64,000 nucleotides of DNA from Bacteroidales bacterium (GCA_910575495.1 CAJTFS010000008.1:16253-80252), one strand, 5' to 3'; shown: positions 1 through 11,157, counted from the stretch's first letter. The notes: generated by a model from the sequence alone, not told the origin. Made by a program: numbers and translations.

Positions 1-394
1 CGCGGCGGAACGACACGCGGCCCTCCAGCTGGCGGGCGATGTTCTGGCCCACGATCACAGCGTCGACCTCGGGGCGCTTGACCTCGAAGATGTTGATCTG
101 GATCTCCTTGCCGGTGAGCTTCTTGAGCTCTTCCTTGAGCTTGTCGACCTCCTGGCCGCCCTTGCCGATGATGATACCCGGACGGGCCGTCGAGATGGTC
201 ACCGTAACCAACTTCAGCGTGCGCTCGATGATGATCTTCGAGATGCTCGCCTTGGCCAGACGGACATTCAGATACTTGCGGATCTTGGCATCCTCGACGA
301 GTTTGTCGGAGAAGTCCTTGCCGCCGAACCAGTTGGAATCCCAACCGCGGATGATACCGAGACGATTTGCTATCGGATTAACTTTCTGTCCCAT
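1..394 (-). CDS. rpsC: 30S ribosomal protein uS3 (partial)
   Basis: Small-subunit protein S3, which binds the 16S rRNA head and lines the mRNA entry tunnel. The gene reads leftward from ATG at 394 and is cut by the left edge of the window, leaving about 131 codons. The protein starts [13 protein letters not shown], the typical S3 N-terminus, and contains the KH-domain motif with [12 protein letters not shown]. Its start lies 4 bases after the rplV stop, so it is co-transcribed with the S10 operon. Identification is firm; only the C-terminal half is missing. Confidence 0.97.
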   Translation of the reverse strand, partial: MGQKVNPIANRLGIIRGWDSNWFGGKDFSDKLVEDAKIRKYLNVRLAKASISKIIIERTLKLVTVTISTARPGIIIGKGGQEVDKLKEELKKLTGKEIQINIFEVKRPEVDAVIVGQNIARQLEGRVSFRR

Positions 395-398
395 CTGA

Positions 399-809
399 TT
401 ACTTGTTTTCTACGGTTACGACTTTGTCCACTACGATCGTCACATGGTTCGAGCGCTTGCGAATGCGGTGCGCACGACCCTGGGGCGCCGGCTGAATGCG
501 CTTCAGCATGCGGCCGCAGTCTACGAACACTTCCTTGACGCAGAGCTTGACGTCCTCCAGGCGCTCGCCCTCGTTCTTGGCCTCCCAGTTGGCGATCGCC
601 GACTTGAGGAGTTTCTCCATGCGGATCGACGCCTCCTTCTTCGAATAGCGAAGGATGCCCAATGCCTTGTTGATCTCCACGCCGCGGATGATGTCGGCCA
701 CCAGGCGCATTTTGCGGGGAGAGGTCGGGCAGTCGCGCATGATGGCGATCGCCTTCTGTTTCTTTTCAGCCTGCAGTTTCTTGGCTGTCATTGCTTTTCT
801 TGCACCCAT
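399..809 (-). CDS. rplV: 50S ribosomal protein uL22
   Basis: Large-subunit protein L22, which binds 23S rRNA and contributes a loop to the peptide exit tunnel. It has 136 residues. The core begins with the conserved [17 protein letters not shown] stretch and ends with the [16 protein letters not shown] beta-hairpin region. A short Lys-rich N-terminal extension of about 20 residues precedes the core. The gene starts 6 bases after rpsS and ends 4 bases before rpsC, as expected inside the S10 operon. Confidence 0.97.
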   Translation of the reverse strand: MGARKAMTAKKLQAEKKQKAIAIMRDCPTSPRKMRLVADIIRGVEINKALGILRYSKKEASIRMEKLLKSAIANWEAKNEGERLEDVKLCVKEVFVDCGRMLKRIQPAPQGRAHRIRKRSNHVTIVVDKVVTVENK

Positions 810-815
810 TTTCTA

Positions 816-1085
816 CTATTTTTTCTTGTTACCGGCGTGACCGCGGAAGTTGCGCGTGGGAGCAAACTCACCGAGCTTGTGTCCTACCATGTTCTCAGTT
901 ACGTATACCGGAATGAACTTGTTACCGTTGTGCACGGCGACGGTCTGGCCCACGAAATCGGGCGAGATCATGCTGGCACGCGACCACGTCTTGACCACGG
1001 CCTTCTTGTTGCCCTCGGTCAGCGCGACGATTTTCGCTTCGAGTTTGGGATCGATGAACGGTCCCTTCTTCAATGAACGACTCAT
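816..1085 (-). CDS. rpsS: 30S ribosomal protein uS19
   Basis: Small-subunit head protein S19, which forms a complex with S13 and contacts the A-site finger of the large subunit. The 89-residue length is normal for the family. It begins [12 protein letters not shown] and carries the conserved [19 protein letters not shown] segment with FRGHAG near the C-terminus. It lies between rplB (17-base gap) and rplV (6-base gap) in the standard S10-operon order. Confidence 0.98.
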   Translation of the reverse strand: MSRSLKKGPFIDPKLEAKIVALTEGNKKAVVKTWSRASMISPDFVGQTVAVHNGNKFIPVYVTENMVGHKLGEFAPTRNFRGHAGNKKK

Positions 1086-1102
1086 TATGTACTCTTATTT
1101 AA

Positions 1103-1927
1103 TTATTTTTTCTTCTTGGAAATAATAAACTTCGAGGTCGTCTTCTTCGGGTTGCGGGTCTTGTAGCCCTTGGCGAGCAGACCCTTGCGCGAACGGGGAT
1201 GACCACCCGAAGCACGGCCTTCACCACCACCCATCGGGTGATCCACGGGGTTCATCACGACACCGCGGTTGTGGGGACGACGGCCGAGCCAACGTTCACG
1301 ACCTGCCTTGCCGGAGCTCTCGAGGTTGTGGTCGACGTTCGAGACGACACCCACCGTGGCACGGCAAGTTACGAGTACCATACGAGTCTCACCCGAAGGC
1401 AGCTTGATGATGGCGAATTTGCCCTCGCGTGCCAACAGTTGAGCATACGAGCCTGCGGAGCGCGCCATGGCGGCACCCTGGCCCGGATAGAGTTCGATGT
1501 TGTGGACGACCGTACCGAGGGGGATCTCGCTCAGGAAGAGCGTGTTGCCCACTTCGGGAGCGACGCCTGCGCCGCTCATGACGGTCTGACCGACCTGGAG
1601 GCCGTTGGGCGCGATGATGTAGCTCTTCTCGCCGTCGGCGTATACCAGCAGTGCAATGCGTGCGGTACGATTGGGGTCGTACTCGATCGATTTTACAGTG
1701 GCGGCGATGCCGTCCTTGGCACGCTTGAAGTCGACGTTACGGTACATCTGCTTGTGGCCGCCGCCGATGTAGCGGACGGTCATCTTGCCCGTATTGTTGC
1801 GACCGCCCGAGCTCTTCTTGGGGCTAAGCAGCGACTTCTCCGGCGTCGACTTGGTAATCTCGTCGAACGTGCCGATAATCTTATGTCTCGTACCTGCGGT
1901 AACAGGCTTAAATTTTCTTACTGCCAT
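1103..1927 (-). CDS. rplB: 50S ribosomal protein uL2
   Basis: Large-subunit core protein L2, needed for subunit association and peptidyl-transferase assembly. It has 274 residues, full length. Visible hallmarks are the N-terminal basic region with [20 protein letters not shown] and the C-terminal [20 protein letters not shown] segment, which contains the invariant histidine near the peptidyl-transferase centre. It sits between rplW and rpsS with short gaps and shows no anomalies. Confidence 0.98.
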   Translation of the reverse strand: MAVRKFKPVTAGTRHKIIGTFDEITKSTPEKSLLSPKKSSGGRNNTGKMTVRYIGGGHKQMYRNVDFKRAKDGIAATVKSIEYDPNRTARIALLVYADGEKSYIIAPNGLQVGQTVMSGAGVAPEVGNTLFLSEIPLGTVVHNIELYPGQGAAMARSAGSYAQLLAREGKFAIIKLPSGETRMVLVTCRATVGVVSNVDHNLESSGKAGRERWLGRRPHNRGVVMNPVDHPMGGGEGRASGGHPRSRKGLLAKGYKTRNPKKTTSKFIISKKKK

Positions 1928-1932
1928 CTTCG

Positions 1933-2229
1933 TTAGATATTACTGTAAAAATCGATCTTGTCTCCGTCCTTCAGGGTAACGATCGCTTTCTTGAAGTTGT
2001 TGGCGCGACCCTCCAGCAGACCGGCCTTGGTGTAGCGGCTCTTCTGCTTGCCCATGTAGTTGACGGTGTTCACATCCGTCACGACGACGTTGTACATCTG
2101 CTCTACGGCATTGCGAATCTGCAGCTTGTTAGCCCGCACGTCAACGATAAAACCGTAGCGATTCAACTTTTCGCCCTGAATCGTCATTTTCTCGGTCAAA
2201 ACCGGCTTAATAATAATTTCCATTGTCAC
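1933..2229 (-). CDS. rplW: 50S ribosomal protein uL23
   Basis: Large-subunit protein L23, which lies at the peptide exit and docks trigger factor and SRP. It has 98 residues and begins with the family motif ([14 protein letters not shown]). An internal ATG six bases later (MEIIIKPV) is an equally possible start. The conserved stretch [19 protein letters not shown] supports the call. It lies 9 bases after rplD and 5 bases before rplB. Confidence 0.96.
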   Translation of the reverse strand: MTMEIIIKPVLTEKMTIQGEKLNRYGFIVDVRANKLQIRNAVEQMYNVVVTDVNTVNYMGKQKSRYTKAGLLEGRANNFKKAIVTLKDGDKIDFYSNI

Positions 2230-2238
2230 TTGCGTTTT

Positions 2239-2865
2239 TTAAGCTAACATCGTGTTGAGTACGTTCTCGGCGCCCTCCACCAGTACGACGGCCGAAGCGT
2301 TCATCACGTCGTAGGTGCAGACGTTCTTGGCCAGTACGGGCTGTACGTAGGGGATGTTGCGGCACGAGAGCTGCACGTTGGCGTTGCCTTCGGGCAGTAC
2401 CAGCAGGACCTTCTTGTCCGAGACCTTCAGCGCTTCGGCGATGGCCACCATCGCCTTGGTCTTCGGAGCGTCGAGCTTCACGGCCTCCAGCACGCAGATG
2501 GCATTGGCCTGGGCCTTGTAGGTCAGGGCGCTGCGGCGTGCCAGCTGCTTGAGCTTCTTGTTGAGCTTGAAGCTGTAGTCGCGGGGCACGGGGCCGAAGA
2601 TGCGGCCGCCGCCCGGGAAGAGGGGCGACTTGATGCTGCCCGCACGAGCACCGCCGGTACCTTTCTGACGCTTGAGCTTGCGGGTCGAACCGGCAACCTC
2701 GTTGCGCTGCTTCGACTTGTGCGTACCCTGGCGCTGGTCGGCGAGATACTGCTTCACGTCGAGATAAATAGCGTGGTCATTAGCCTCCACGCCGAAAACG
2801 GCGTCCGAAAGGGTTACCTTACGACCCGTTTCCTTTCCTTGTGTGTTCAAAACAGCTAATTCCAT
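2239..2865 (-). CDS. rplD: 50S ribosomal protein uL4
   Basis: Large-subunit protein L4, which contributes an extended loop to the exit tunnel and in some bacteria represses its own operon. It has 208 residues. The arginine/glycine-rich tunnel loop is clear ([20 protein letters not shown]), followed by the [15 protein letters not shown] motif. The start lies 2 bases from the rplC stop, which suggests translational coupling. Whether it autoregulates here is unknown. Confidence 0.97.
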   Translation of the reverse strand: MELAVLNTQGKETGRKVTLSDAVFGVEANDHAIYLDVKQYLADQRQGTHKSKQRNEVAGSTRKLKRQKGTGGARAGSIKSPLFPGGGRIFGPVPRDYSFKLNKKLKQLARRSALTYKAQANAICVLEAVKLDAPKTKAMVAIAEALKVSDKKVLLVLPEGNANVQLSCRNIPYVQPVLAKNVCTYDVMNASAVVLVEGAENVLNTMLA

Positions 2866-2867
2866 GA

Positions 2868-3482
2868 CTACTTCTCAATTGTTAAATAAGCACCTTTGGC
2901 ACCCGGAATCGAACCTTTCACGAGGATAAGGTTGCTCTCGGGGATTACTTTCAAAACACGCAGGTTCAGAACCTTGACCTGCTCGCCGCCCATGCGGCCG
3001 GGCAGACGCTTGCCCTTGAAGACGCGCGAAGGATAGGACGAAGCGCCGAGCGAACCGGGCTTGCGCTGACGGTTGTGCTGGCCGTGGGTCTGACCGCCGA
3101 CGCCGCCGAAGCCGTGACGCTTCACGACGCCCTGGAAACCCTTACCTTTCGAGATCCCGGTCACGTCCACCCAGTCTTCCTCCGAGAAGAGGTCTACGGT
3201 GAGCGTGTCGCCGAGATTCACTTCGGGCATGCCCTTGAACTCCGCCAGCTTGCGCTTGGGAGTCGTGCCTGCCTTCTTGAAGTGACCTAACAAACTGCTG
3301 CTGGTGTGCTTTTCACTTTTCTCGTCATAGGCAATCTGCACCGCTTCGTAGGAGTCCTTCTCCACGGTCTTGATTTGCGTAACAACGCAGGGACCAGCCT
3401 CGATGACAGTGCATGGTATGTTCTTACCCTCGGCACTGTAAACGGAAGTCATTCCGATTTTCTTTCCAATAAGTCCTGACAT
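2868..3482 (-). CDS. rplC: 50S ribosomal protein uL3
   Basis: Large-subunit protein L3, an early assembly protein whose loop approaches the peptidyl-transferase centre. It has 204 residues, beginning [15 protein letters not shown]. The methylation-loop region has the conserved [18 protein letters not shown] and [16 protein letters not shown] motifs. It is the first gene after the 126-base gap that separates it from rpsJ, so it could have its own leader even though the operon continues. Confidence 0.97.
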   Translation of the reverse strand: MSGLIGKKIGMTSVYSAEGKNIPCTVIEAGPCVVTQIKTVEKDSYEAVQIAYDEKSEKHTSSSLLGHFKKAGTTPKRKLAEFKGMPEVNLGDTLTVDLFSEEDWVDVTGISKGKGFQGVVKRHGFGGVGGQTHGQHNRQRKPGSLGASSYPSRVFKGKRLPGRMGGEQVKVLNLRVLKVIPESNLILVKGSIPGAKGAYLTIEK

Positions 3483-3608
3483 TTGTTGTCAAATTGTTTG
3501 TTATATATAAAGTGATCCTTTTGCTTGGTGGTACGGGTGCCCTCCGTCATCGTCCGTACCGGCCGTGCGGGCGGTTGCGGCCTCCGACGGAGAGCTTCCG
3601 GAAAAGTA
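3483..3608 (-). other. rpsJ-rplC intercistronic leader with dyad symmetry
   Basis: A 126-base gap interrupts an operon whose other spacings are mostly 2-17 bases. It contains a 7-bp inverted repeat (CTCCGTC at 3542-3548 with GACGGAG at 3586-3592) enclosing a GGCC/GGCC pair, followed on the minus strand by an AT-rich tract before the rplC start. A near-consensus TACTTTTC lies just after the rpsJ stop. It could be a structured leader, a processing site or a secondary promoter; the sequence does not decide which. Confidence 0.4.
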
Positions 3609-3914
3609 TCAGACCTTGATCTCCACCTCCACGCCCGAGGGCAGTTCCAGTTTCATCAGGGCGTCGATGGTCTTGGGCGTCGACGAATAGATGTCCAGAA
3701 TGCGCTTGAAGGTGCAGAGCTGGAACTGCTCGCGGGCTTTCTTGTTGACGAAAGTCGAGCGGTTCACCGTAAAAATCTGCTTGTGCGTGGGCAGAGGCAC
3801 AGGGCCGCTCACGACGGCGCCGGTGCTCTTCACGGTCTTCACGATCTTCTCGGCCGACTTGTCGACGAGGTTGTGATCGAACGACTTGAGTTTGATTCTG
3901 ATTTTCTGATTCAT
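3609..3914 (-). CDS. rpsJ: 30S ribosomal protein uS10
   Basis: Small-subunit head protein S10, which also acts as NusE in transcription antitermination. It has 101 residues. The core includes [20 protein letters not shown] and the loop [17 protein letters not shown], both diagnostic. It follows fusA by 9 bases, so here S10 belongs to the str half of the fused str-S10 operon. This order, with tuf absent between fusA and rpsJ, is what the sequence shows. Confidence 0.97.
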   Translation of the reverse strand: MNQKIRIKLKSFDHNLVDKSAEKIVKTVKSTGAVVSGPVPLPTHKQIFTVNRSTFVNKKAREQFQLCTFKRILDIYSSTPKTIDALMKLELPSGVEVEIKV

Positions 3915-3923
3915 ATCCTTAGC

Positions 3924-6038
3924 TTATTCTATATCCTTACGTTTACCACTCGCTTTCTCGATGATCTCCTTGGCCAGGTTGGCAGGAACTTCCTCGAAGT
4001 GCGAGAACTCCATGGACGAGGTGGCGCGGCCCGAGGAGATCGTACGCAGTACGGTCACGTAGCCGAACATCTCCGACAGGGGAACCTTGGCCTTGACCAC
4101 GCGGGCGGTGCCTTTCGACTCCATGCCGGTGATCTGACCGCGGCGCTTGTTCAGGTCGCCGATGATGTCGCCCATGTTCTCCTCCGGAGTCACGACCTCG
4201 ACGGTCATGATCGGCTCCATGATGACCGAACCGGCCTTGGGAGCCGCAGCGCGGTAACCGTTGCGGGCGGCGATTTCGAACGACAGCTGGTCGGAGTCGA
4301 CCGGGTGGAACGAACCGTCCTTGAGGGTAACCTTCATCGAGTCCATCTGGTAGCCGGCGAGCGCTCCGTTGGCCATGGCCGACTCGAAGCCCTTCTGCAC
4401 CGAGGGGATGAACTCCTTGGGAATGTTGCCGCCCTTCACTTCGTCGACGAACGTAAGGCCCATCTTGCCCTCTTCGGCAGGACCGATCTCGAAGATGATG
4501 TCGGCGAACTTACCGCGGCCGCCGGTCTGCTTCTTGAAGACCTCGCGGTGCTGTACGGTGGTGGTGAGAGCCTCCTTGTAGTTCACCTGGGGAGCACCCT
4601 GGTTGATCTCCACGCCGAATTCGCGGCGCAGACGGTCGACGATGATGTCGAGGTGAAGCTCACCCATACCGCTGATGACGGTCTGACCCGAATCCTCGTC
4701 GGTATGAACGGTGAAGGTGGGGTCCTCTTCGGCCAGCTTCGCCAGGGCGATGCCCAGCTTGTCGAGGTCTTTCTGCGTCTTGGGCTCCACGGCCAGACCG
4801 ATCACCGGTTCGGGGAAGGTCATCTGCTCCAGCACGATGGGAGCGTTCTCAGCGCAGAGCGTGTCGCCCGTACGGATCTCCTTGAAACCTACGGCAGCGC
4901 AGATGTCGCCGGCGTAAACGGTCTCCAGGGGGTTCTGCTTGTTGGCGTGCATCTGGTAGATGCGGCTGATACGCTCGCGCTTGCCGCTGCGTGCGTTGAG
5001 CACGTAGGAACCGGCGTCGAGCTTGCCCGAGTAAACGCGGACGAAAGCCAGACGGCCGACGAAGGGGTCGGTGGCGATCTTGAAGGCCAGACCGCAGAAC
5101 GGTTCGTCCTCCGAAGACTTGCGCTCCTCTTCCTTCTCCGTCTTGGGGTTGGTACCCGTCACGGCGGGAACGTCCAGCGGCGAGGGCAGGAAAGCGATCA
5201 CATAGTCGAGCAGCTTCTGCACGCCCTTGTTGTGGAACGACGAACCGCAGAGCATCGGCACGATCTGCATCGAGATCGTAGCCTTGCGGATCGCTGCGAG
5301 CAGCTCCTCGGGAGTGATCGAATCGGGATCCTCGAAGAACTTCTCCATCAGCGCATCGTCCGTGGCAGCGACCTCCTCGATGAGCTTGGCGCGCCACTCG
5401 GCGGCCTCGGCCTTCATCGAATCGGGAATCTCCTTCAGCTCGAAGTTGTCGCGCACGGTCTTGTCGTCGAAGTAGTAGATCGCATTATTATATATAAGGT
5501 CTACCAGTCCCTCGAACTTGTCCTCAGCACCGATGGGCAGCACGACGGGCAGCGCCGTGGCGCCGAAGTGCTCCTTGATCTGCGCGCAGACCGCGAGGAA
5601 GTCGGCACCCGTGCGGTCCATCTTGTTGACGTAACCGATACGGGGAACGTTGTACTTGTCGGCCTGACGCCATACGGTCTCCGACTGGGGCTCGACGCCG
5701 CCCACGGCGCAGAACGTAGCGATAGCGCCGTCCAGCACACGCAGCGAACGCTCCACCTCCACGGTGAAGTCGACGTGTCCCGGGGTGTCGATCAGGTTGA
5801 TCTGGTACTGCTGGTTCTTGTAGCGCCAGAATGCGGTCGTGGCCGCCGAGGTGATGGTGATACCGCGCTCCTGCTCCTGGACCATCCAGTCCATGGTAGC
5901 GCCGCCCTCGTGCACCTCGCCGATCTTGTGGGTCTTGCCCGTGTAGAAAAGGATACGCTCCGATGTCGTAGTCTTACCGGCATCGATGTGGGCCATGATA
6001 CCGATATTACGGGTAAAATGTAAGTCTCTGGTTGCCAT
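3924..6038 (-). CDS. fusA: Translation elongation factor G
   Basis: Canonical EF-G, the GTPase that drives ribosomal translocation and, with RRF, recycling. It has 704 residues, full length. All G motifs are classical: G1 [10 protein letters not shown] near residue 17, G2 with [11 protein letters not shown]3 DTPGHVDF including the catalytic histidine, and G4 NKMD. Domain IV (GGRGKFADI) and the C-terminal domain V follow. It is the housekeeping copy; a divergent paralog lies at 13914-16070. Confidence 0.98.
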   Translation of the reverse strand: MATRDLHFTRNIGIMAHIDAGKTTTSERILFYTGKTHKIGEVHEGGATMDWMVQEQERGITITSAATTAFWRYKNQQYQINLIDTPGHVDFTVEVERSLRVLDGAIATFCAVGGVEPQSETVWRQADKYNVPRIGYVNKMDRTGADFLAVCAQIKEHFGATALPVVLPIGAEDKFEGLVDLIYNNAIYYFDDKTVRDNFELKEIPDSMKAEAAEWRAKLIEEVAATDDALMEKFFEDPDSITPEELLAAIRKATISMQIVPMLCGSSFHNKGVQKLLDYVIAFLPSPLDVPAVTGTNPKTEKEEERKSSEDEPFCGLAFKIATDPFVGRLAFVRVYSGKLDAGSYVLNARSGKRERISRIYQMHANKQNPLETVYAGDICAAVGFKEIRTGDTLCAENAPIVLEQMTFPEPVIGLAVEPKTQKDLDKLGIALAKLAEEDPTFTVHTDEDSGQTVISGMGELHLDIIVDRLRREFGVEINQGAPQVNYKEALTTTVQHREVFKKQTGGRGKFADIIFEIGPAEEGKMGLTFVDEVKGGNIPKEFIPSVQKGFESAMANGALAGYQMDSMKVTLKDGSFHPVDSDQLSFEIAARNGYRAAAPKAGSVIMEPIMTVEVVTPEENMGDIIGDLNKRRGQITGMESKGTARVVKAKVPLSEMFGYVTVLRTISSGRATSSMEFSHFEEVPANLAKEIIEKASGKRKDIE

Positions 6039-6053
6039 CTTCGGGTCTCCTTT

Positions 6054-6530
6054 TTAGAATCTGAAATGTGCGAACGCCTTGTTGGCCTCGGCCATGCGGT
6101 GCATCTCCTCCTTACGTTTGAAGGCGGCGCCCTGCTGGTTGTAGGCATCCACTATTTCGGCGGAAAGCTTCTCTGCCATGGTCTTGCCGGCGCGCTTGCG
6201 GGAAAAGAGGACAAGGTTTTTCATGGAAATAGAAATCTTGCGCTCCGGACGCACCTCCATCGGAACCTGGAACGTCGCGCCGCCGATACGTTTCGATTTC
6301 ACTTCGACTTGGGGCGTGATGTTCTCCAGGGCCTGTTTCCAGATTTCCAGCGGAGATTTGTCAGCATCCTTCATCTTCTTGCCTACGAGCTCCAACGCAT
6401 CGTAAAAAATGGTGTAGGCAATACTCTTCTTACCATCCAGCATGAGGTTGTTCACGAAACGGGTCACTGCCACGTCGCCGAACTTCGGATCCGGAAGTAG
6501 AATTCGCTTTTTTGGCTTAGCTTTTCTCAT
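6054..6530 (-). CDS. rpsG: 30S ribosomal protein uS7
   Basis: Small-subunit protein S7, the nucleator of head assembly, located at the E site. It has 158 residues, beginning [19 protein letters not shown]. Conserved segments include [18 protein letters not shown] and [16 protein letters not shown]. It is preceded by rpsL after a 98-base gap and followed by fusA after 15 bases, the usual str-operon order. Confidence 0.97.
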   Translation of the reverse strand: MRKAKPKKRILLPDPKFGDVAVTRFVNNLMLDGKKSIAYTIFYDALELVGKKMKDADKSPLEIWKQALENITPQVEVKSKRIGGATFQVPMEVRPERKISISMKNLVLFSRKRAGKTMAEKLSAEIVDAYNQQGAAFKRKEEMHRMAEANKAFAHFRF

Positions 6531-6628
6531 TGCTATCTTAAGTTGTGTGTTTCATTGCTTCGTTTCCGTTTCGGGGAGCCGTCTCCCGCGGCGGAAACTT
6601 TTCGGGAATGGGGTTGTTTCGCTCTCGG

Positions 6629-7012
6629 TTATTTGGCTGCCGCCTTGGGACGCTTGGCACCGTACTTCGAGCGGCGCTGACGACGACCGTCGACACCCGC
6701 CGAGTCGAGCGCACCGCGCACGAGGTGGTAACGCACACCGGGGAGGTCCTTGACACGACCGCCGCGGACGAGCACGATCGAGTGCTCCTGCAGGTTGTGG
6801 CCCTCGCCGGGGATGTAGGCATTGACCTCCTTGCCGTTGGTCAGACGCACACGCGCAACCTTGCGCATGGCCGAGTTAGGCTTCTTGGGGGTCGTGGTGT
6901 ACACACGGGTGCACACGCCGCGACGCTGGGGACACGCGGCCAGGGCGGGAGACTTCGACTTGTCCTCCATCGCCAGACGGCCGTTTCTTACTAACTGTTG
7001 AATAGTCGGCAT
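6629..7012 (-). CDS. rpsL: 30S ribosomal protein uS12
   Basis: Decoding-centre protein S12. It has 127 residues. The conserved [13 protein letters not shown] and [10 protein letters not shown] loops are intact, with lysines at the positions where streptomycin-resistance substitutions usually occur, so the allele looks like the streptomycin-sensitive type. It is the first gene of the operon, with a -7 box about 60 bases upstream. Confidence 0.97.
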   Translation of the reverse strand: MPTIQQLVRNGRLAMEDKSKSPALAACPQRRGVCTRVYTTTPKKPNSAMRKVARVRLTNGKEVNAYIPGEGHNLQEHSIVLVRGGRVKDLPGVRYHLVRGALDSAGVDGRRQRRSKYGAKRPKAAAK

Positions 7013-7069
7013 TTCTTAAACTGTCCTTTAAGTTGTTAAAAATCTATTTCCATTGTCCAAAATGGACTG

Positions 7070-7077
7070 CAAAGGTA
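7070..7077 (-). promoter_or_regulatory. -7 box of the str/S10 operon promoter
   Basis: The minus strand reads TACCTTTG, a perfect match to the Bacteroidetes TAnnTTTG -7 element. It lies 58 bases upstream of rpsL, in an AT-rich stretch. No clear -33 TTTG is seen at the usual distance. A short dyad (GTCCA..TGGAC) lies at the expected transcription start. Confidence 0.6.
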
Positions 7078-7472
7078 GGTATTTTTTTTGAATTACCATA
7101 TATACGGGTGTCTTTTTGAGGCTTTTTCGACCCCGATATCCAACTTTTGCGATTCTTTTTATTTATCGTTTTATAAAACAAATAATAATAGCTTATAATA
7201 TTACAAGTAAATGATTGGCATACAAATATTTAAACACAACATTCACCCGTCGTGCCGAAAACCCTCCGACCGCATCGCACCTTGCATTCCGACGCTCCGT
7301 GCTGGGGCCGAAGCATGCAGCATCCGCTCCGAACAACGAGGCGCAAAGAGACCCGGCGCAACCCGGAATCTCGCTGTTGTACAACCCGGTTGCGAATTAT
7401 GGATTCTTAATTGTGAATTGTACAAAGTTTCCGTATTTTTGCAGGAAATTCGGATCAATCATACAACAGATA
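7078..7472. other. Divergent intergenic region rpsL/leuS
   Basis: No gene is supported here. About 7080-7240 is strongly AT-rich, and the rest has average composition. An open frame runs in phase with leuS from 7215, but its residues do not resemble LeuRS, and the leuS promoter lies inside it, so it is treated as non-coding. The region holds the str-operon promoter on the left and the leuS promoter on the right. Confidence 0.6.
7411..7441 (+). promoter_or_regulatory. leuS promoter (-33 TTG, -7 TATTTTTG)
   Basis: TTG at 7411-7413 and TATTTTTG at 7434-7441 are separated by 20 bases, matching the Bacteroidetes promoter layout. The leuS ATG at 7473 lies 31 bases downstream of the -7 box, which supports that start over the longer in-frame ORF. 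Confidence 0.7.
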
Positions 7473-10229
7473 ATGGAATACGATTTCAGACAGATCGAAG
7501 CCAAATGGCAGCAGCGCTGGAAGGAGCGCGGCACCTACCGCGTAGGAATCGACCCCGCGCGCCCCAAGTTCTATGTCCTGGACATGTTCCCCTACCCCTC
7601 GGGCGCCGGGCTGCACGTGGGCCATCCGCTGGGCTACATCGCTTCCGACATCTATTCGCGCTACAAGCGGCTCAAGGGTTTCAACGTCCTCCACCCGATG
7701 GGGTACGACGCCTTCGGACTGCCCGCCGAGCAGTATGCCATCCAGACGGGGCAGCACCCGGCCGTGACCACCGAACGCAACATCGCCCGCTACCGCGAGC
7801 AGCTGGACAAGATCGGTTTTTCGTTCGACTGGGAGCGCGAGGTGCGCACATGCGACCCCGCCTACTACAAATGGACGCAGTGGGCCTTCCTCGAAATGTA
7901 CAACCACTACTACTGCAACGACACGCAGCAGGCCCGGCCCGTCTCCGAGCTCGTCGAGGCCTTCTCCAAATATGGCAACGAGGGTCTCAACGCCGCCTGC
8001 ACCTCCGAAATACGCTTCACGGCCGGCGAATGGAACGCCATGAGCGAAGCCGAAAAGGAACAGGTGCTCCAGAACTACCGCCTCGCCTACCGCGCCGACA
8101 CGATGGTCAACTGGTGTCCGCAGCTGGGCACCGTGCTGGCCAACGACGAGGTGCGCGACGGGCTCTCGGTGCGCGGCGGCTTCCCCGTGGAGCAGAAGCG
8201 CATGAAACAATGGCTGCTCCGCGTCACGGCCTACGCCCAGCGCATGCTCGACGGGCTCGACAAGCTCGCGTGGAGCGACTCGCTCAAGGAGATCCAGCGC
8301 AACTGGATCGGCCGCTCGGTCGGCGCGCAGGTCTTCTTCGACATCGAGGGTTCCGACCGCAAGCTCGAAATCTTCACCACGCGCCCCGACACCATCTTCG
8401 GCGTCACGTTCATGGTCATCGCCCCCGAGCACGAGTGGGTCGGCGAGCTCACCGCACCCGAGAACCGCGCGGCCGTCGAGGAGTACATCGCCCAGGCCAA
8501 GAAGCGCTCCGAGCGCGAGCGCATCGCCGAAACGCGGCGCGTCAGCGGCGTGGCGACGGGATCCTTCGCCGTCAACCCCTTCACCGGCAAGGCCATTCCG
8601 ATCTACATCTCCGACTACGTGCTGGCCGGCTACGGCACGGGCGCCATCATGGCCGTTCCGGCCCACGACTCGCGCGACTACGCCTTCGCCCGCCGCTTCG
8701 GGCTCGACATCGTCCCCGTGGTCGAGGGCGGCGACCTCGAAAAGGAGTCCTACGACGCCAAGGAGGGCCGCATGATCAACTCCGATTTCCTCAACGGCAA
8801 GGATGTCAAGGAGGCCATCGGTCTCATGTTCGACGAGGTCGAACGCCGCGGCCTGGGCAAGCGCCTGGTCAACTACCGCCTGCGCGACGCCATCTTCTCG
8901 CGCCAGCGTTACTGGGGCGAGCCTTTCCCCGTCTACTACAAGGACGACGTGGCCTATCCCCTCACCCTCGACAAACTCCCGCTGGAGCTCCCGCCCATCG
9001 AGAACTTCGGCCCCACGGCCGAGGGCGAGCCGCCGCTGGCGCGTGTCGAGGGCTGGTGCACTCCCGAGGGCTGCCCCTACGAGCTCTCCACCATGCCCGG
9101 ATTCGCCGGATCGTCGGCCTACTACCTGCGTTACATGGACCCGCACAACGACAGCGCGCTCGTCGGCCGCGAGGCCAACGACTACTGGCGTTCGGTCGAC
9201 CTCTACGTCGGCGGCATCGAACACGCCACGGGCCACCTGATGTATTCGCGTTTCTGGAACATGTTCCTCTACGACCTCGGCCGCGTATGCGAGGAGGAGC
9301 CGTTCCGCAAGCTCGTCAACCAGGGCATGATCCAGGGCCGCTCCAACTTCGTCTATCGCGTCGTCGGCACCAACAAGTTCGTCTCGCTCGGGCTCAAGGA
9401 GCAGTACGAGACGCAGGAGATCCACGTCGACGTCAACATCGTCAGGAACGACATACTCGACACCGAAGCGTTCCGCCGCTGGATGCCCGACTTCAAGGAT
9501 GCCGAATTCATCCTCGAGGACGGCAAGTATGTCTGCGGCTGGGCCGTCGAGAAGATGTCCAAGTCGATGTACAACGTCGTCAATCCCGATTACATCGTCG
9601 ACAACTACGGCGCCGACACGCTGCGCATGTACGAGATGTTCCTCGGGCCTCTGGAGCAGTCGAAGCCGTGGGACACCAACGGCATCGACGGCGTGCACAA
9701 GTTCCTGCGGCGGTTCTGGCGTCTCTTCTTCGACCGCGACGGCAAGCTGCTGCTCACCGACGGGCCGGCCACCGACAAGGAGCTCCGCACGCTGCACAAG
9801 ACCATCAAGAAAGTCACCGAAGACATCGAGAACTTCTCGTTCAACACCTCGGTCGCCGCTTTCATGATCTGCCTCAACGAGCTGGGCGAATGCTCCAAAC
9901 GCGCCGTGCTCGAACCCCTCACCGTACTGCTCGCTCCTTTCGCACCGCACATCGCCGAGGAGCTGTGGGAGGTGCTCGGGCACAGCGGATCGGTCTGCGA
10001 CGCCGCCTACCCCGAATTCGACGAAAAACACCTCGCGCTGAGCGCCTTCGAATACCCCGTCTCGATCAACGGCAAGCTCCGTTTCAAGAAGGAGTATCCC
10101 GTCGCCGCGTCGCCCGCCGACATCCAGGCCGACGTCGTCGCACTGCCCGAGGCGCAGAAATGGCTCGACGGCAAGGCTCCCAAGAAGGTCATCGTCGTAC
10201 CCGGCAAAATCATTAATATCGTCATCTGA
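7473..10229 (+). CDS. leuS: Leucyl-tRNA synthetase
   Basis: Class I synthetase that charges tRNA-Leu and edits misacylated products. It has 918 residues from the ATG at 7473 ([16 protein letters not shown]). Visible features are the HIGH-type signature in the form HVGHPLGY near residue 49, the editing domain with [12 protein letters not shown], and the KMSKS loop ([11 protein letters not shown]). The C-terminal anticodon-binding region follows. The stop codon overlaps the next ATG by one base (TGATG), so the next gene is probably translationally coupled. Confidence 0.97.
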   Translation: MEYDFRQIEAKWQQRWKERGTYRVGIDPARPKFYVLDMFPYPSGAGLHVGHPLGYIASDIYSRYKRLKGFNVLHPMGYDAFGLPAEQYAIQTGQHPAVTTERNIARYREQLDKIGFSFDWEREVRTCDPAYYKWTQWAFLEMYNHYYCNDTQQARPVSELVEAFSKYGNEGLNAACTSEIRFTAGEWNAMSEAEKEQVLQNYRLAYRADTMVNWCPQLGTVLANDEVRDGLSVRGGFPVEQKRMKQWLLRVTAYAQRMLDGLDKLAWSDSLKEIQRNWIGRSVGAQVFFDIEGSDRKLEIFTTRPDTIFGVTFMVIAPEHEWVGELTAPENRAAVEEYIAQAKKRSERERIAETRRVSGVATGSFAVNPFTGKAIPIYISDYVLAGYGTGAIMAVPAHDSRDYAFARRFGLDIVPVVEGGDLEKESYDAKEGRMINSDFLNGKDVKEAIGLMFDEVERRGLGKRLVNYRLRDAIFSRQRYWGEPFPVYYKDDVAYPLTLDKLPLELPPIENFGPTAEGEPPLARVEGWCTPEGCPYELSTMPGFAGSSAYYLRYMDPHNDSALVGREANDYWRSVDLYVGGIEHATGHLMYSRFWNMFLYDLGRVCEEEPFRKLVNQGMIQGRSNFVYRVVGTNKFVSLGLKEQYETQEIHVDVNIVRNDILDTEAFRRWMPDFKDAEFILEDGKYVCGWAVEKMSKSMYNVVNPDYIVDNYGADTLRMYEMFLGPLEQSKPWDTNGIDGVHKFLRRFWRLFFDRDGKLLLTDGPATDKELRTLHKTIKKVTEDIENFSFNTSVAAFMICLNELGECSKRAVLEPLTVLLAPFAPHIAEELWEVLGHSGSVCDAAYPEFDEKHLALSAFEYPVSINGKLRFKKEYPVAASPADIQADVVALPEAQKWLDGKAPKKVIVVPGKIINIVI

Positions 10230-11116
10230 TGAAACGACTGCTCCTTTCGGTGCTTCTTCTGACCGCCATGCACCCCGCCTCCCGGGCCCAGGATTACGGC
10301 CAGGCCCTCACCGTGAAGCTGTGGGACAACGCCACGGCGCCCCACTCCAACGGCATCGACACGCCCGAAACGCACGCTGCTCCCGGACGCGTCGGCAACG
10401 TCTCCACGGCCGAGCTCTACATCTTCCCGGCCGACACGGCCAGGCAGAGCGGCACGGCCGTCGTCATCTGCCCCGGCGGCGGATATGCCCGGCTGGCCAT
10501 GGACCACGAGGGGTTCAACGTCGCCCGGTGGCTGGCCGCCAACGGCATCACGGCCGCCGTGCTCAAGTACCGCATGCCCAACGGCCATCCCGAAGTGCCG
10601 CTGGAGGATGCCGAACAGGCGCTCCGCATCATGAAAGGAACCGAAGCGGGCGCCGGGCAGCATGCCGCCCCGAGGGTCGGCATCATCGGCTTCTCGGCAG
10701 GCGGACACCTCGCGGCCATGACCTCGACGATGGCGGAGACGAAACCCGATTTCGCCATCCTCTTCTACCCGGTCATCACGGCCGTAAGGGCACCGGCGCA
10801 CGGGGGAACCTTCAAAAACCTGCTGGGGGCCGGGCGCAACGCCGCCAGCGAGGCACGCTATTCGCTGGAGAACCGCGTGAACGACGCCACGCCGCCCACG
10901 CTCCTGCTGCTCTCCGACGACGACCGCAGCGTCCCGCCCGTCAACTCCACGTGCTACTACGAGGCGCTGAAGCGGCACGGCATCGAGGGTTCCATACACC
11001 TCTACCCCACCGGAGGCCACGGCTGGGGCTTCCGCGACAGTTTCAGTTACAAGCCCCAATGGCAGGCCGCGGTGCTCGACTGGCTGGAACGGCTGCAAGC
11101 GAAAAATGAAAAGTGA
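10229..11116 (+). CDS. Secreted alpha/beta hydrolase (acetyl-xylan-esterase-like)
   Basis: A 295-residue exported serine hydrolase of the family often annotated as acetyl esterase or endo-1,4-beta-xylanase B. A signal peptide ends near SRAQ at residue 21. The oxyanion-hole motif CPGGGY (residues 81-86) precedes the nucleophile elbow GFSAGGH with Ser156. A likely acid is Asp231/232 (SDDDRSVPP), and His264 lies in GGHGWGF. It probably removes acetyl or acyl groups from plant polysaccharides. It overlaps the leuS stop by one base and is followed after 41 bases by an aminopeptidase. The substrate is inferred. Confidence 0.8.
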   Translation: MKRLLLSVLLLTAMHPASRAQDYGQALTVKLWDNATAPHSNGIDTPETHAAPGRVGNVSTAELYIFPADTARQSGTAVVICPGGGYARLAMDHEGFNVARWLAANGITAAVLKYRMPNGHPEVPLEDAEQALRIMKGTEAGAGQHAAPRVGIIGFSAGGHLAAMTSTMAETKPDFAILFYPVITAVRAPAHGGTFKNLLGAGRNAASEARYSLENRVNDATPPTLLLLSDDDRSVPPVNSTCYYEALKRHGIEGSIHLYPTGGHGWGFRDSFSYKPQWQAAVLDWLERLQAKNEK

Positions 11117-11126
11117 AAGGTGAAAA
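11111..11126 (+). repeat. GTGAAAGGTGAAAA micro-repeat, copy 1
   Basis: AAGTGAAAGGTGAAAA directly after the esterase coding region; the esterase stop codon (TGA) lies inside it. Related copies occur at 13544-13575, 16956-16987 and 19524-19540. Confidence 0.6.
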
Positions 11127-11157
11127 ACCATAGTCACCGCAACAAAAAACGACAACC

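Noticed and set aside
7211..10216. Long plus-strand Arg/Pro-rich open frame overlapping leuS, and similar long frames opposite fusA, fusA2, murA and the SusC genes
   Set aside because: These are products of high GC content in another frame of a clear gene. They show no domain, carry skewed Arg/His/Gly composition and lack start signals.
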